From NCBI GenBank assembly GCA_014523485.1, contig JAATVK010000256.1, positions 1 to 16,273 on the forward strand: a stretch of 16,273 bases of DNA, in the 5' to 3' direction. Of the stretch, positions 1 through 8,357 are shown piece after piece. The notes beneath the pieces were generated by a model. It was not told the DNA's origin. It ran no database searches and saw only the letters and a program-made list of their open reading frames with translations. Each line of letters opens with the position of its first letter. The stretch's first letter is position 1. Source of the DNA: Nitrososphaerales archaeon TH5894. GTDB taxonomy: Archaea > Thermoproteota > Nitrososphaeria > Nitrososphaerales > Nitrososphaeraceae. The position numbers and the translations under genes are program-made.

Positions 1-30
1 AATGAATGTTCTAAAATACATATCAATTAC

Positions 31-40
31 CTTAATATCC
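31..40 (+). promoter_or_regulatory. TATA-like box for aIF2-gamma
   Basis: The sequence cttaatatcc is centred about 27 bases before the TTG at 63. That is where an archaeal TATA box should lie for a leaderless transcript, so it also supports the TTG start. Confidence 0.4.
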
Positions 41-62
41 CTCCCTAAATCTTAATTCGCTA

Positions 63-1322
63 TTGCATTGGAAAGATACTCTTCCTGATTGGTATGTACG
101 TGAATACGGGTACCAACCTAATGTAAATATTGGTACTGCAGGACATGTTGATCATGGAAAAACTACATTAATTGAAGCTATAACTGGAATTTGGACTAGT
201 GCTCATAGCGAAGAACTAAGGAGGGGTATAACTATAAAAGTAGGCTACGCTGACGCCGCATTTTATAAATGTAAATCCTGTTCATCACCTGAATGTTACT
301 CTACTAAGCCACAATGTAATAACTGTGGACAGGAGAGTGAACTTTTGCGAATAGCCAGTTTTGTTGATTCACCAGGTCATGAAAGTTTAATGGCCAATAT
401 GTTATCAGGCGCTGCGCTTATGGATGGAGCAATTCTTGTTGTAGCTGCCAATGAATCAGTACCTCGTCCTCAAACCACAGAACATATGCTGGCTTTAGAA
501 GTTCTGGGTATTAAACAAATTGTAATTGTCCAAAACAAAGTAGACCTGACAGAAAAAGAAGAAGCCTTGAAAAATTATGATCAAATAAAAGATTTTGTAG
601 ATAAGAGTGTAGCAAAAAATGCTCCTATTATACCTGTTTCTGCTCAACACAATTTAAATATTGACCTATTAATTGAAGCTTTAGAAAAAAATATCCATAC
701 TCCTCATAGGAATAGACAAACATTTCCAATAATGCATGTTTTACGTTCATTTGATATTAACAAGCCTGGAATGCCTGTAGCCTCAATTCATGGAGGGGCG
801 ATAGGTGGTGCTTTAATTCAAGGTGAATTCAACATAGATGATGAGATTGAAATGCGACCTGGTACACTTAATAGTAAAGGGAAATATTCTCCTATTTATT
901 CCAAAATTTCTAGTTTAGGAACAGGTGCTGGATTGGTCAGTAATGTCAAACCCGGAGGATTAGTGTCTATTGGTACAATTTTAGACCCGTCTTTGGTAAA
1001 GAGTGATTCACTTATTGGTTCGGTAGTAGGTAAACCTGGAACATTGCCTCAAGACATCTATGACGTTTCAATAGATACATATCTTTTTGATACTGCAGTT
1101 GGAACCCAGGAGCCAGTAAAAGTTGACCCAATTAAAAAGAATGAACAACTTCGAATAAATATTGGAACTTTAGCTACCGCTGCTTTAGTTACAAATACTA
1201 AAGAAAATAAAATAGAAATTAACCTAAAAAAACCAGTTTGTATTATACAGAGTAGCAGAGTTGCTTTAAGCAGAAAGATTGGAGAAAGATGGCGTCTAAT
1301 AGGATCAGGCATAACAAAATAA
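63..1322 (+). CDS. eif2g: Translation initiation factor aIF2 subunit gamma
   Basis: This is the GTPase subunit of archaeal initiation factor 2, which delivers methionyl initiator tRNA to the small ribosomal subunit. At 419 residues it has the usual family length. Visible motifs are the P-loop GHVDHGKT (27-34), switch I RGITIK (54-59), a zinc knuckle with C70, C73, C85 and C88, G3 DSPGHE (102-107), NKVD (158-161) and SAQ (193-195). The two beta-barrel domains follow. The P-loop with VDHG, followed by a Zn knuckle, separates it from EF-1A and SelB. The start is TTG: no other start codon lies between it and the upstream in-frame stop at 33-35, and a TATA-like box sits 27 bases before it. It converges on the zinc-ribbon gene at 1357. 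Family assignment is very secure. Confidence 0.97.
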   Translation: MHWKDTLPDWYVREYGYQPNVNIGTAGHVDHGKTTLIEAITGIWTSAHSEELRRGITIKVGYADAAFYKCKSCSSPECYSTKPQCNNCGQESELLRIASFVDSPGHESLMANMLSGAALMDGAILVVAANESVPRPQTTEHMLALEVLGIKQIVIVQNKVDLTEKEEALKNYDQIKDFVDKSVAKNAPIIPVSAQHNLNIDLLIEALEKNIHTPHRNRQTFPIMHVLRSFDINKPGMPVASIHGGAIGGALIQGEFNIDDEIEMRPGTLNSKGKYSPIYSKISSLGTGAGLVSNVKPGGLVSIGTILDPSLVKSDSLIGSVVGKPGTLPQDIYDVSIDTYLFDTAVGTQEPVKVDPIKKNEQLRINIGTLATAALVTNTKENKIEINLKKPVCIIQSSRVALSRKIGERWRLIGSGITK

Positions 1323-1356
1323 TATTCATCTAACAAATTTTTTCTTGTAACAATTA
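1323..1356 (+). terminator. T-rich convergent intergenic region
   Basis: Only 34 bases separate aIF2-gamma from the convergent zinc-ribbon gene. The stretch contains a T-run (aaattttttcttg). Archaeal termination commonly uses T-tracts, so this is a probable terminator for aIF2-gamma. No stable hairpin is evident. Confidence 0.4.
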
Positions 1357-1542
1357 CTAAGAAAAAGGATTTTTATCCAAATTATGATGGAATTCTATTC
1401 CCATATTAAGTGCCTTTTCCTTCATTATTTCTATATATTCTTCATATGAAATTTTTGTTAAACAATAAGTACAAGTAACTTCTGTCATATCATCGTTAAC
1501 TTGAGCTGTTTTATCGCATTTAGGACACTTAGCATCCAGCAT
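1357..1542 (-). CDS. Small zinc-ribbon protein (61 aa)
   Basis: This is a 61-residue protein with two cysteine pairs, CPKC (C6, C9) and CTYC (C24, C27), spaced as in a rubredoxin-knuckle zinc ribbon. An acidic helix follows (about 31-48), with a His pair near the C terminus. The role is unknown; such mini zinc ribbons often bind nucleic acid or protein partners. It starts with ATG and lies 107 bases downstream of top6A on the same strand. A strong TATA-like element (ctttataaa on the minus strand, about 1573-1583) precedes it, so it probably has its own promoter rather than relying on read-through from top6. The cysteine spacing makes it very likely real; the function is not assignable. Confidence 0.75.
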   Translation of the reverse strand: MLDAKCPKCDKTAQVNDDMTEVTCTYCLTKISYEEYIEIMKEKALNMGIEFHHNLDKNPFS

Positions 1543-1649
1543 ACTATAAAAAGTGATTTTATTTCTTAAAAATGTTTATAAAGATTTTTCATCTAATTGG
1601 TATCACAATTTAAATTATTAAGAGAAAACAGATAACATACCATTTAAAA

Positions 1650-2756
1650 TTAGATTACTCCTGCCTCTCTAAGTTTCTTTGGCAGGTATTGTTCAGCTAA
1701 ATATTTAAACCCATGCTTAAAAAATGCATCTAATTCGCACTTTTCTTTTTTTTTCAGAAATAAATTTAATTCTTTTTGCCATTGTTTTCCTTGCAACCAT
1801 GGTTTCTTTTTCATATCGTTTGCTCTATTGATATCTTCAGCAGTAACCGATAACCTCGCAACTTCTGGAATATTGTAATCGTATATGTCTGAAAACATCA
1901 TTCCTAGGACTTTGACATTGGGTGCGACCAATCTGTCGCTATCATAACTTAAAGATTCACTCCCAATTTTATAGCGTAAAGCTATACCTAAACCCCAAGG
2001 GTCTGCATCTGCGAATATGACTACAGGTTTTTTCCATTTCTCGTTTAATGTCTTTACCATCATTCTAGTTGCTCTATCAGGCTCTCCGGAACCAGTCATA
2101 AGTATTGCATTGTATTTCTGAATGAATCCAGATTTTCGTATATTATTTAAAACCGTATCTTTTTCTACTACCATAACAAGGTCTGCTTTAACATCCACTA
2201 TTTCTACATCAGACATATTGGTCGGAATTAACTGTGATGTGGCTCTGCTTCCAAGATTGCAATCAATAATATCTCCACCAACACTTAACGTAATAGGACC
2301 AGAAATCATACCTTTTGGTTTAGAAGTGACTGAGAATTCCTCCCTAGGAATTCCAGTAATTACCTCTACTGCTTTAATAGCGTCATCGGAATCCTCTTGA
2401 CTTCTCCAAAACTTTTCTTTATTTTTTTCATCTCCTACAGTACTTAAGGTTGCATAATACATACCTCTAATAGTACTTTCCATTTCTTCATCCACTAACT
2501 TTCGAATTGCATTAGCCATAACTAAATATTGAGAAAATGTCGGAATTTTTTTTGTTGAATTAGGACTTATTATAACCTTTTTGTCTCCTAGTGTTAACAT
2601 CTTCTTTTTTTCTGACCAAAAAGTATTATCATATCCTACTTTCGAAATTTCTAAAGAAGGCATTTGTTTTCCAATCAATACATCATTAGAAATTTCTTTC
2701 ATTATATTCTGAATTTTTTTGATAATTTCTTTGTGTCTTTTATTTTTAGTGGACAA
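1650..2756 (-). CDS. top6A: DNA topoisomerase VI subunit A
   Basis: This is the DNA-cleaving subunit of topoisomerase VI, a Spo11 relative that makes a transient double-strand break and works with Top6B to relax and decatenate DNA. At 368 residues it has normal length. The winged-helix CAP domain contains the catalytic tyrosine region MYYATL (Y100/Y101). The Toprim fold shows the metal-binding glutamate in VVEKD (E197) and the DADPWG motif (D249, D251), so the active site is intact. The start is TTG, only 5 bases after the top6B stop. A Shine-Dalgarno-like GGAG is embedded in the last two codons of top6B (minus strand, 2766-2769), 9 bases before the TTG. That supports this start and translational coupling in a top6B-top6A operon. 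Confidence 0.97.
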   Translation of the reverse strand: MSTKNKRHKEIIKKIQNIMKEISNDVLIGKQMPSLEISKVGYDNTFWSEKKKMLTLGDKKVIISPNSTKKIPTFSQYLVMANAIRKLVDEEMESTIRGMYYATLSTVGDEKNKEKFWRSQEDSDDAIKAVEVITGIPREEFSVTSKPKGMISGPITLSVGGDIIDCNLGSRATSQLIPTNMSDVEIVDVKADLVMVVEKDTVLNNIRKSGFIQKYNAILMTGSGEPDRATRMMVKTLNEKWKKPVVIFADADPWGLGIALRYKIGSESLSYDSDRLVAPNVKVLGMMFSDIYDYNIPEVARLSVTAEDINRANDMKKKPWLQGKQWQKELNLFLKKKEKCELDAFFKHGFKYLAEQYLPKKLREAGVI

Positions 2757-2761
2757 TAACT

Positions 2762-4699
2762 TTATCTCCTATTAAAATCATCAAGGGTTAATTTTTCTAT
2801 TTTTTTTCCTGTAGAAGCTTTACTTTTGGATAAATTCTGAGAACTATCTTTATCCTTAATTTTAGTATTTTTATTTTCTGTATTATTATACAATTTTTTT
2901 CCTATCATCGGTTTGTTTGATTTATTATTTATTTTGTCATTTTCCTTGAAAATTATTTCGGTAGGGGTAATTTCTTTTTTGACATGTTTTTCAGCTATCT
3001 CAATAAATAGTTCTGAAAGCTTAGTACGATCAACCTTTATTGAATCAGAGACAGCATCTACAATTAATGGAATATAATATTTGTACAATTTCAATCTATT
3101 TTCAGCATCTTTGATTTTTAAATCTCGACGTATCTGTGCACTAACTTTTCTATATAGGTCTGATAAACAAAATTTCATATATTTTTTCATTTCACCTTCA
3201 GATGCAATACTTTCCTTTCCTGCACTTTTATAAGGTATTTTTGTAGAACATATATGGAAAAATACATGGAGAGGAAGAAGTTCAACCGCTCTATCTGATT
3301 TGCTGCTTTGATCATTTGCAAATTGCTCTTTTGCCTCTTTTTTAGTAATACCCATTTTATTAATCCCAACCTCGGATACTACTTCCCTTGCAACATCTGA
3401 GCCTTCATCATATAGTAAGGGAATCTTATTTGCAAATCTGTATAATTTGAAGGAATTTATATCTCCACCATACGCAATTCCACATTCAATAATTGTTGGC
3501 CTATTATTAATTACAATAGATCGTGATGAATACGAAGTCAGAGCGGGTTTTAATACTTTAACATTTTGTTTGTTTCCCTCTTGTCCAGGATTTATCGATT
3601 TAAGTTGATCTTTGTTGTTAACAATAACGTATTCAGACATCATCCCTGTCGTTAATATCTTTTCACCTATTGGACTTAAATGGTCAATATGAGGTGACTG
3701 AAATTTCATCTGTTTACAAACATTCACTACTTTGATTAGGTCACTTTCTGAAAAAAGATTACCTAATTTATTACCAATTCCAGAGGCACGTATGATCACA
3801 CGTGCCTTTTCAATCGAAAGTTTTTGAAATGAACTGGCTAAAATAGTTTGAATAGAAGCTTTTTGATTGGAGAAATGTAATATTGCTTTTTTTAAAGTTT
3901 GTAAATCCATATCAGCAGGGTGAGGAAGTACTTCTTTTGCAGGTTCAGGCATTATATCGGTTCTCCTTTCAAAAATTATTTTGCCATCATCACTTTCGAA
4001 AATTAACTTCGAATACGGATTTACAATGCTAGTTTGGGAAATATAATCGTATATCTTGTTTTTAGTAATATGGGATAATCTTGCTCTTAATGTAGCAACA
4101 ATTTTAAAACCATATTTGTCTTTGATAATACTTTCCATTTTTGGCACCATTTTTTTGTTTAACACTATAGGTTTATTTGTTGTTATGTCCGTTCGCAATT
4201 CATAATAATATTCTGAATCTTCATCAATAGATTTTGACCATACTTTTATAGGTTTGTCTGTATCCTTTGAAGAAAATGCCGCAATCATTTTAAGGCCTAC
4301 TCCAAATAGCCCTCTTTGTTGTTTTTCAACATATTTACCTGATGTTAGAAAAGAACAGACAGCTACTGGCACCTTTTCAGAATTGATACCTATGCCATTG
4401 TCTTGACAAGAGAGGGTCCAAAGATCATTTTCAACATCAGTTTGTTTTATTGATATAGAAATACTGGGAAGAATATGATGAAGCTCACAAGAATCTAGTG
4501 AGTTCTCTATCAATTCTCTTATTGCCATGTACAAAATACGTTCCCCGGTAAATCCAGCTAAAGCAGAATTATCTACAAAAAACTCTGATTCAGCTTTTTT
4601 ATTGTATTTTACTTTAGAACTTTTGTGAAGCTGATGAGTTGATTTATTATCAGAATCATTCTTTTGATATTTTAGTTCTAATTTTGAATTTATTTTCAA
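2762..4699 (-). CDS. top6B: DNA topoisomerase VI subunit B
   Basis: This is the GHKL-ATPase subunit of topoisomerase VI, which clamps DNA and drives strand passage through the Top6A gate. Motifs are the N-box RELIENSLDSCE (E62, N66), DNGIGI (100-105) and the glycine-rich lid GLFGVGLKM (130-138). An H2TH region (about 290-360) and a transducer domain follow. AGKESIA (493-499) carries the likely switch lysine K495. At 645 residues it is longer than many archaeal homologues. The excess is a Lys/Asn/Ser-rich, probably disordered tail (about 583-632) ending in the compact IEKLTLDDFNRR. The start is TTG; the 37-residue leader before the ATPase core is low complexity, so the exact start is uncertain. 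It is followed immediately by top6A. Confidence 0.96.
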   Translation of the reverse strand: MKINSKLELKYQKNDSDNKSTHQLHKSSKVKYNKKAESEFFVDNSALAGFTGERILYMAIRELIENSLDSCELHHILPSISISIKQTDVENDLWTLSCQDNGIGINSEKVPVAVCSFLTSGKYVEKQQRGLFGVGLKMIAAFSSKDTDKPIKVWSKSIDEDSEYYYELRTDITTNKPIVLNKKMVPKMESIIKDKYGFKIVATLRARLSHITKNKIYDYISQTSIVNPYSKLIFESDDGKIIFERRTDIMPEPAKEVLPHPADMDLQTLKKAILHFSNQKASIQTILASSFQKLSIEKARVIIRASGIGNKLGNLFSESDLIKVVNVCKQMKFQSPHIDHLSPIGEKILTTGMMSEYVIVNNKDQLKSINPGQEGNKQNVKVLKPALTSYSSRSIVINNRPTIIECGIAYGGDINSFKLYRFANKIPLLYDEGSDVAREVVSEVGINKMGITKKEAKEQFANDQSSKSDRAVELLPLHVFFHICSTKIPYKSAGKESIASEGEMKKYMKFCLSDLYRKVSAQIRRDLKIKDAENRLKLYKYYIPLIVDAVSDSIKVDRTKLSELFIEIAEKHVKKEITPTEIIFKENDKINNKSNKPMIGKKLYNNTENKNTKIKDKDSSQNLSKSKASTGKKIEKLTLDDFNRR

Positions 4700-4768
4700 T
4701 AGGATATGACCTTTATATAATAACTAAATTTATCTTTTAGGATTAAAAAAATTAGCCTTTCGCATTTA

Positions 4769-4927
4769 TTATATTTGTGATCCGTAAGGGGTAGTTGAAA
4801 ATTTAAGTTCTTTTAAAGATTCAAAATTCACTTCGATTAAAAATCTTTTTCCTTCTTTATAGATAACCAGAAAATCAGTACCTATTCCGATGATTTCACC
4901 TCCTGCAAGTTTTTTATTGTTTTTCAT
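4769..4927 (-). CDS. Small hypothetical protein (52 aa)
   Basis: This is an uninterrupted 53-codon frame starting with ATG and ending in TAA. The protein (MKNNKKLAGGEIIGIGTDFL at its start) has alternating hydrophobic residues through about residue 35, suggesting a small beta-sheet (SH3/Sm-like) fold; that is inference. It has no cysteines and no membrane segment. It lies between top6B (69 bases downstream) and the 125-residue gene at 5366 (61 bases upstream), all on the same strand. An AT-rich TATA-like stretch lies at about 4952-4970. Patterned hydrophobicity and a position in a same-strand cluster argue that it is real, but I recognise no family. Confidence 0.55.
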   Translation of the reverse strand: MKNNKKLAGGEIIGIGTDFLVIYKEGKRFLIEVNFESLKELKFSTTPYGSQI

Positions 4928-4988
4928 AATTGTTAACTCTGGTATTAGGTCATTCTATTATTATAATTTTTTTAAATTTAAGATAATA

Positions 4989-5366
4989 TTATGAGGAAAA
5001 AACTATATTATTATAATCTTTTATCATGTCTTGGTCTATTATTCCTTGTACTACAATTTGCCTTCCATCTGATAATTTTATATCCATTGCAACAGCACTA
5101 TAAGGTATCTCAAATTTATCTATTATATTCTCATCCTTAGTATCATAAATCTTTTCGATTTTGTTTTTATCGATTTTAAATCCACTTACTTGAACTATTT
5201 TCCTATGTCCAGAACCACCTCCCCTTCCACCTGCTGATCCTTTTGATTCTTCCACTAATAAAATAAAAATCTGGTTATTAGATGAAATTTCCGATAAATC
5301 TAGTTCATCATATATTACTAATAGCTTTCTTTCTGCACTCAAGAGGAGTGATTCTAATTCATTCAT
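4989..5366 (-). CDS. Hypothetical protein with Gly-rich loop (125 aa)
   Basis: I do not recognise this family. An N-terminal helix with acidic and hydrophobic residues (1-25) leads to a strand (IFILLVEE, 33-40). A glycine-rich segment, KGSAGGRGGGSGHRK (about 42-56), follows, then an alternating strand-rich half with many charged residues. The glycine/arginine loop could be a flexible nucleic-acid- or phosphate-binding element, but it is not a canonical P-loop. There is no signal peptide or membrane segment, so it is probably cytosolic. The ATG at 5366 is preferred; a TTG at 5369 would add one residue. It begins 39 bases after the aglB-cyclophilin stop on the same strand and may be co-transcribed with it. 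Confidence 0.7.
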   Translation of the reverse strand: MNELESLLLSAERKLLVIYDELDLSEISSNNQIFILLVEESKGSAGGRGGGSGHRKIVQVSGFKIDKNKIEKIYDTKDENIIDKFEIPYSAVAMDIKLSDGRQIVVQGIIDQDMIKDYNNIVFSS

Positions 5367-5405
5367 CAATTTGTCTAAGGAAATAATCGAAGAGAAAGCA
5401 ATTTC

Positions 5406-8201
5406 CTATTTAGTGTCTTTTCTCTGTTCTATCGTAACTTTTTGAATCTTTGCTTTTTCAAAATCGATAGGTTGATCAGAAGATTTATTTGTAGTAAGAT
5501 CCTCTATTTTATCTACTATTTCCATTCCATCAATGACTCTTCCAAAAATGGTATATTGATTGTCCAAGAATTTTGAATCTTTTGTAACTATAAAAAATTG
5601 TGAACCTGCACTATTAGGATCTGCGGTTCTTGCCATAGATAATACTCCCCTTTCATGTGGAATGTCATTAAATTCAGCCTCGATAGTATAACCTGGTCCT
5701 CCCGTTCCCCATCTATCTTTTTGAGTACTATTCTTTGTAGTTGGATCTCCCCCTTGTATCACAAAATTTTTTACTATTCGATGAAAAATAGTTCCATCAT
5801 AAAAACCTGTGTTGGAGAGATTTAGAAAGCTCTTGACATGTTTTGGTGCTGCTTCTGGAAAAAATTCTATTGTAATGTTTCCAAGAGATGTTTTTAAAAT
5901 TGCAATATTATCAGATGGTGTCATATTAGCCTTAATCATATTTTCAGGTCTATTATCTGTTGTATTTGATTCTTTGTCCTTTGTTACATTCAGATTTGTA
6001 TTCAACTCTTGAGAGATAGGATTTGGTCTATAATTTTTATTAACTTGATAAAGAAAAACACCAAAAACAATGTCCTCAGTGTCATTTTCAAAACTGGGAG
6101 ATGCATATACGAGCTTATACGGTTGATCATTTGTTCCGTTTATTGGATATTTTATATCTTTAAGATTTAAAGCGATTGTTCCACTTGAATATTCTGGTTG
6201 GATGTTAGTCAACATACCATTACCAAACGATGCGTAAGATATCGGGGTAAAAGGTATTAGTTTCCCAAGTAAGGTATTATTCCAAAAATTTGCATTTGGA
6301 GTGAATCCATCATCTTCTACGTAATCTCTTTCGTTGAAACCGCCAATCTTCATAAACCATTGTTTTTTACTTTCATCTCCGCCACTTCCTAAAGTGTAAA
6401 ATGAATTCCCATTGGGACCATTATGTCTATCTGCTACAATGTATACCAATATATAATCAGCCTTTAGATCTTGAGCAATTTGAGTTGCTGTTTCTTGTTC
6501 GCTCATTAGCATTTTAGCTATGGTCTGTATTCTTGTTTGATTTATTGTTGCATTATCAGCCAAAGTAGTTTTATTTCCTAATGTAGTTATCCAATATCCA
6601 TAATCCCACCATGAAGCTATTACTGAGTCCTTAGGTGTATTGTTCTCTATCCAATCTAATGCAGCTACCCAATCCTCAACCTGCATTCTAAAACCTGTTG
6701 CGCCATTTACTATAGATGGCGGAATATCTGCTGAGCTTATCCAATTAAAATTCTTTGGATATATCACTCCATTATAATCAATCAAAGGAATAGAAATTAA
6801 AAATACAACCATAGCAACAAAGGATATTTTGACTAGAGGTTTTACGTTGGGTAAAATCTTACCTTCTTTAATATTTTTTCTAAATTCCCTTTCCTTTATC
6901 TTGTTCGGATTCTCGATCCTGTTCTGCAAAATGCTCCTAGTTAATTCATAAAGCCCAATAGAGGCTAGTATTACAATTGCTATAGAAGAATATACCATCA
7001 ATCTTGCAAATGTTGCACTAACATACAGACCAGTTATTCCGATTATTAAGGCAAAAATGGTCATGTCTGTTCTTTTAGAAAATGAAACCCAAACCCCAAA
7101 ACCCGCAAATATCAACAATATTGAATAATCTGTAAAATAGTCAATTACTGTTGGGGTAGAATGCTCAGCAACTGATTCAACCAAAGGATTATGAGAAGAC
7201 AAAAAAGGATTGACTGCAACAAGATATCGAAATGATGAAGGTTGATAAGCCCCTACAACAAATATACTTACTATAAGTAAAACAAATACACCAAGTGCTG
7301 CAATAAGATTTCTATTAGCCTTTGAAGAAGAACTTTTCGTCCTTATGATGGTTCCTACAATCGCAAATATCATTCCAACAATGAGAGCTATCCCTGGAAG
7401 TCCTATAACAAAGGAGATACCAGGGCGAGGGAATGCAGCTGCTGTTATTAAGGTTATTATCGTGAAAGTAATAATTCCATAAAGAAATAAGGAATCCTTT
7501 CTTAGAAAAGGTAACGAAAAAAAGAAAATACCTAGTGGAATACTGAAATATTGAATTCCACCCCATGAAGAGTTGGCTAATCCAAGAATTAGTCCTCCTG
7601 CTGCTGCTGTTAGAATAATCCGTTTGATATTTTTGCTTTTTATGGAAGAGGTAAACAAGTACACAGACAACAGTGCCAAGAAAAGGCCTAAAGGCTCAGA
7701 TTTAAACCATCCCAAATTTCCTCTCTGAATTATTGCGGGCATAAAAGCAAACAAGAGACTTGCGAACATCCCCGCGGTAGTGCCACTCAAATTTCTTACA
7801 AGAGCAAAAATAACTATAGTAGTCAGGGATCCTATTATTACTGGAAACATTATAACAAAATCCATAAGTGAACTACCAAAACCAAAAATTTTATACATGG
7901 TTGCTGCTATAAGATGAAGAGCGACTTGTGAGGTTGTGGGTACGAATCTACCTTCAGGATACCAAGACTCATAGTCATGCCAATTTAAATAGGCTTCAAA
8001 GCCATTATCAATAATATATTTAGTGGCTCTGTAATCAAAATATGGATCGAATTCATTTAAAGCAAAACCATATTTTATTGGATAGGATCTTATAATAAAG
8101 GCAGTAGAAAAGGCTATTATCAAAACCAAAATCACAAGAAGATGTTTAGCCTGAAATTGAAAGGAGCTTACTCTAAATAATGTTTTATTGCCCGATAACA
8201 A
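5406..8201 (-). CDS. aglB: AglB/STT3 oligosaccharyltransferase fused to a cyclophilin-type prolyl isomerase
   Basis: This 931-residue membrane protein transfers lipid-linked glycans to Asn in N-X-S/T sequons on the outer face of the membrane. Residues 1-475 hold about 13 membrane segments. The first external loop carries NEFDPYFDY (D52, metal-binding acid). SVAE (343-346) corresponds to the archaeal/eukaryotic SVSE loop. The catalytic-domain signature WWDYG is at 531-535. After the AglB globular domain (to about 725), a linker rich in Asn/Thr (about 730-763) leads to a complete cyclophilin domain (765-927). That domain has FHRIVKNFVIQGGD (R808, F813, Q816), GTGGPGY (832-838), SMAR (855-858) and SQFF (867-870); the human CypA Trp121 position is Phe (F878). 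The reading frame is continuous with no frameshift. The topology places the isomerase outside the cell membrane. The start is TTG; an AT-rich box lies about 30 bases upstream. Confidence 0.95.
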   Translation of the reverse strand: MLSGNKTLFRVSSFQFQAKHLLVILVLIIAFSTAFIIRSYPIKYGFALNEFDPYFDYRATKYIIDNGFEAYLNWHDYESWYPEGRFVPTTSQVALHLIAATMYKIFGFGSSLMDFVIMFPVIIGSLTTIVIFALVRNLSGTTAGMFASLLFAFMPAIIQRGNLGWFKSEPLGLFLALLSVYLFTSSIKSKNIKRIILTAAAGGLILGLANSSWGGIQYFSIPLGIFFFSLPFLRKDSLFLYGIITFTIITLITAAAFPRPGISFVIGLPGIALIVGMIFAIVGTIIRTKSSSSKANRNLIAALGVFVLLIVSIFVVGAYQPSSFRYLVAVNPFLSSHNPLVESVAEHSTPTVIDYFTDYSILLIFAGFGVWVSFSKRTDMTIFALIIGITGLYVSATFARLMVYSSIAIVILASIGLYELTRSILQNRIENPNKIKEREFRKNIKEGKILPNVKPLVKISFVAMVVFLISIPLIDYNGVIYPKNFNWISSADIPPSIVNGATGFRMQVEDWVAALDWIENNTPKDSVIASWWDYGYWITTLGNKTTLADNATINQTRIQTIAKMLMSEQETATQIAQDLKADYILVYIVADRHNGPNGNSFYTLGSGGDESKKQWFMKIGGFNERDYVEDDGFTPNANFWNNTLLGKLIPFTPISYASFGNGMLTNIQPEYSSGTIALNLKDIKYPINGTNDQPYKLVYASPSFENDTEDIVFGVFLYQVNKNYRPNPISQELNTNLNVTKDKESNTTDNRPENMIKANMTPSDNIAILKTSLGNITIEFFPEAAPKHVKSFLNLSNTGFYDGTIFHRIVKNFVIQGGDPTTKNSTQKDRWGTGGPGYTIEAEFNDIPHERGVLSMARTADPNSAGSQFFIVTKDSKFLDNQYTIFGRVIDGMEIVDKIEDLTTNKSSDQPIDFEKAKIQKVTIEQRKDTK

Positions 8202-8357
8202 TGTAATAAACTACTATTTTTTACTTCCTTTTTAAGGTAATGGCTATTTCATAAATCCATATATGATGGGTTCGCAAAAATCTGAGTACATTCTCAATAT
8301 CACTATAAAAATTGACATTTAGGTTTGGTTATGAATCAGTCTCATTACACAAATTTA
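8202..8357. other. Intergenic region upstream of aglB-cyclophilin
   Basis: These 156 bases separate the deoxyhypusine synthase stop from the aglB TTG. On the minus strand a TATA-like cttaaaaagg (about 8226-8238) lies roughly 30 bases before the TTG. I see no convincing small gene, RNA gene or repeat here. Confidence 0.4.

Noticed and set aside
1058..1336. Minus-strand 92-codon frame inside aIF2-gamma
   Set aside because: It lies wholly within a secure coding gene on the other strand and shows no family features.
2122..2400. Plus-strand 92-codon frame inside top6A
   Set aside because: Shadow of the Toprim-region coding sequence; no independent motif.
8202..8357. Possible 19-codon ATG frame (ATG ATG GGT...) upstream of aglB
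   Set aside because: Too short, on the opposite strand to the flanking genes, and without supporting composition.
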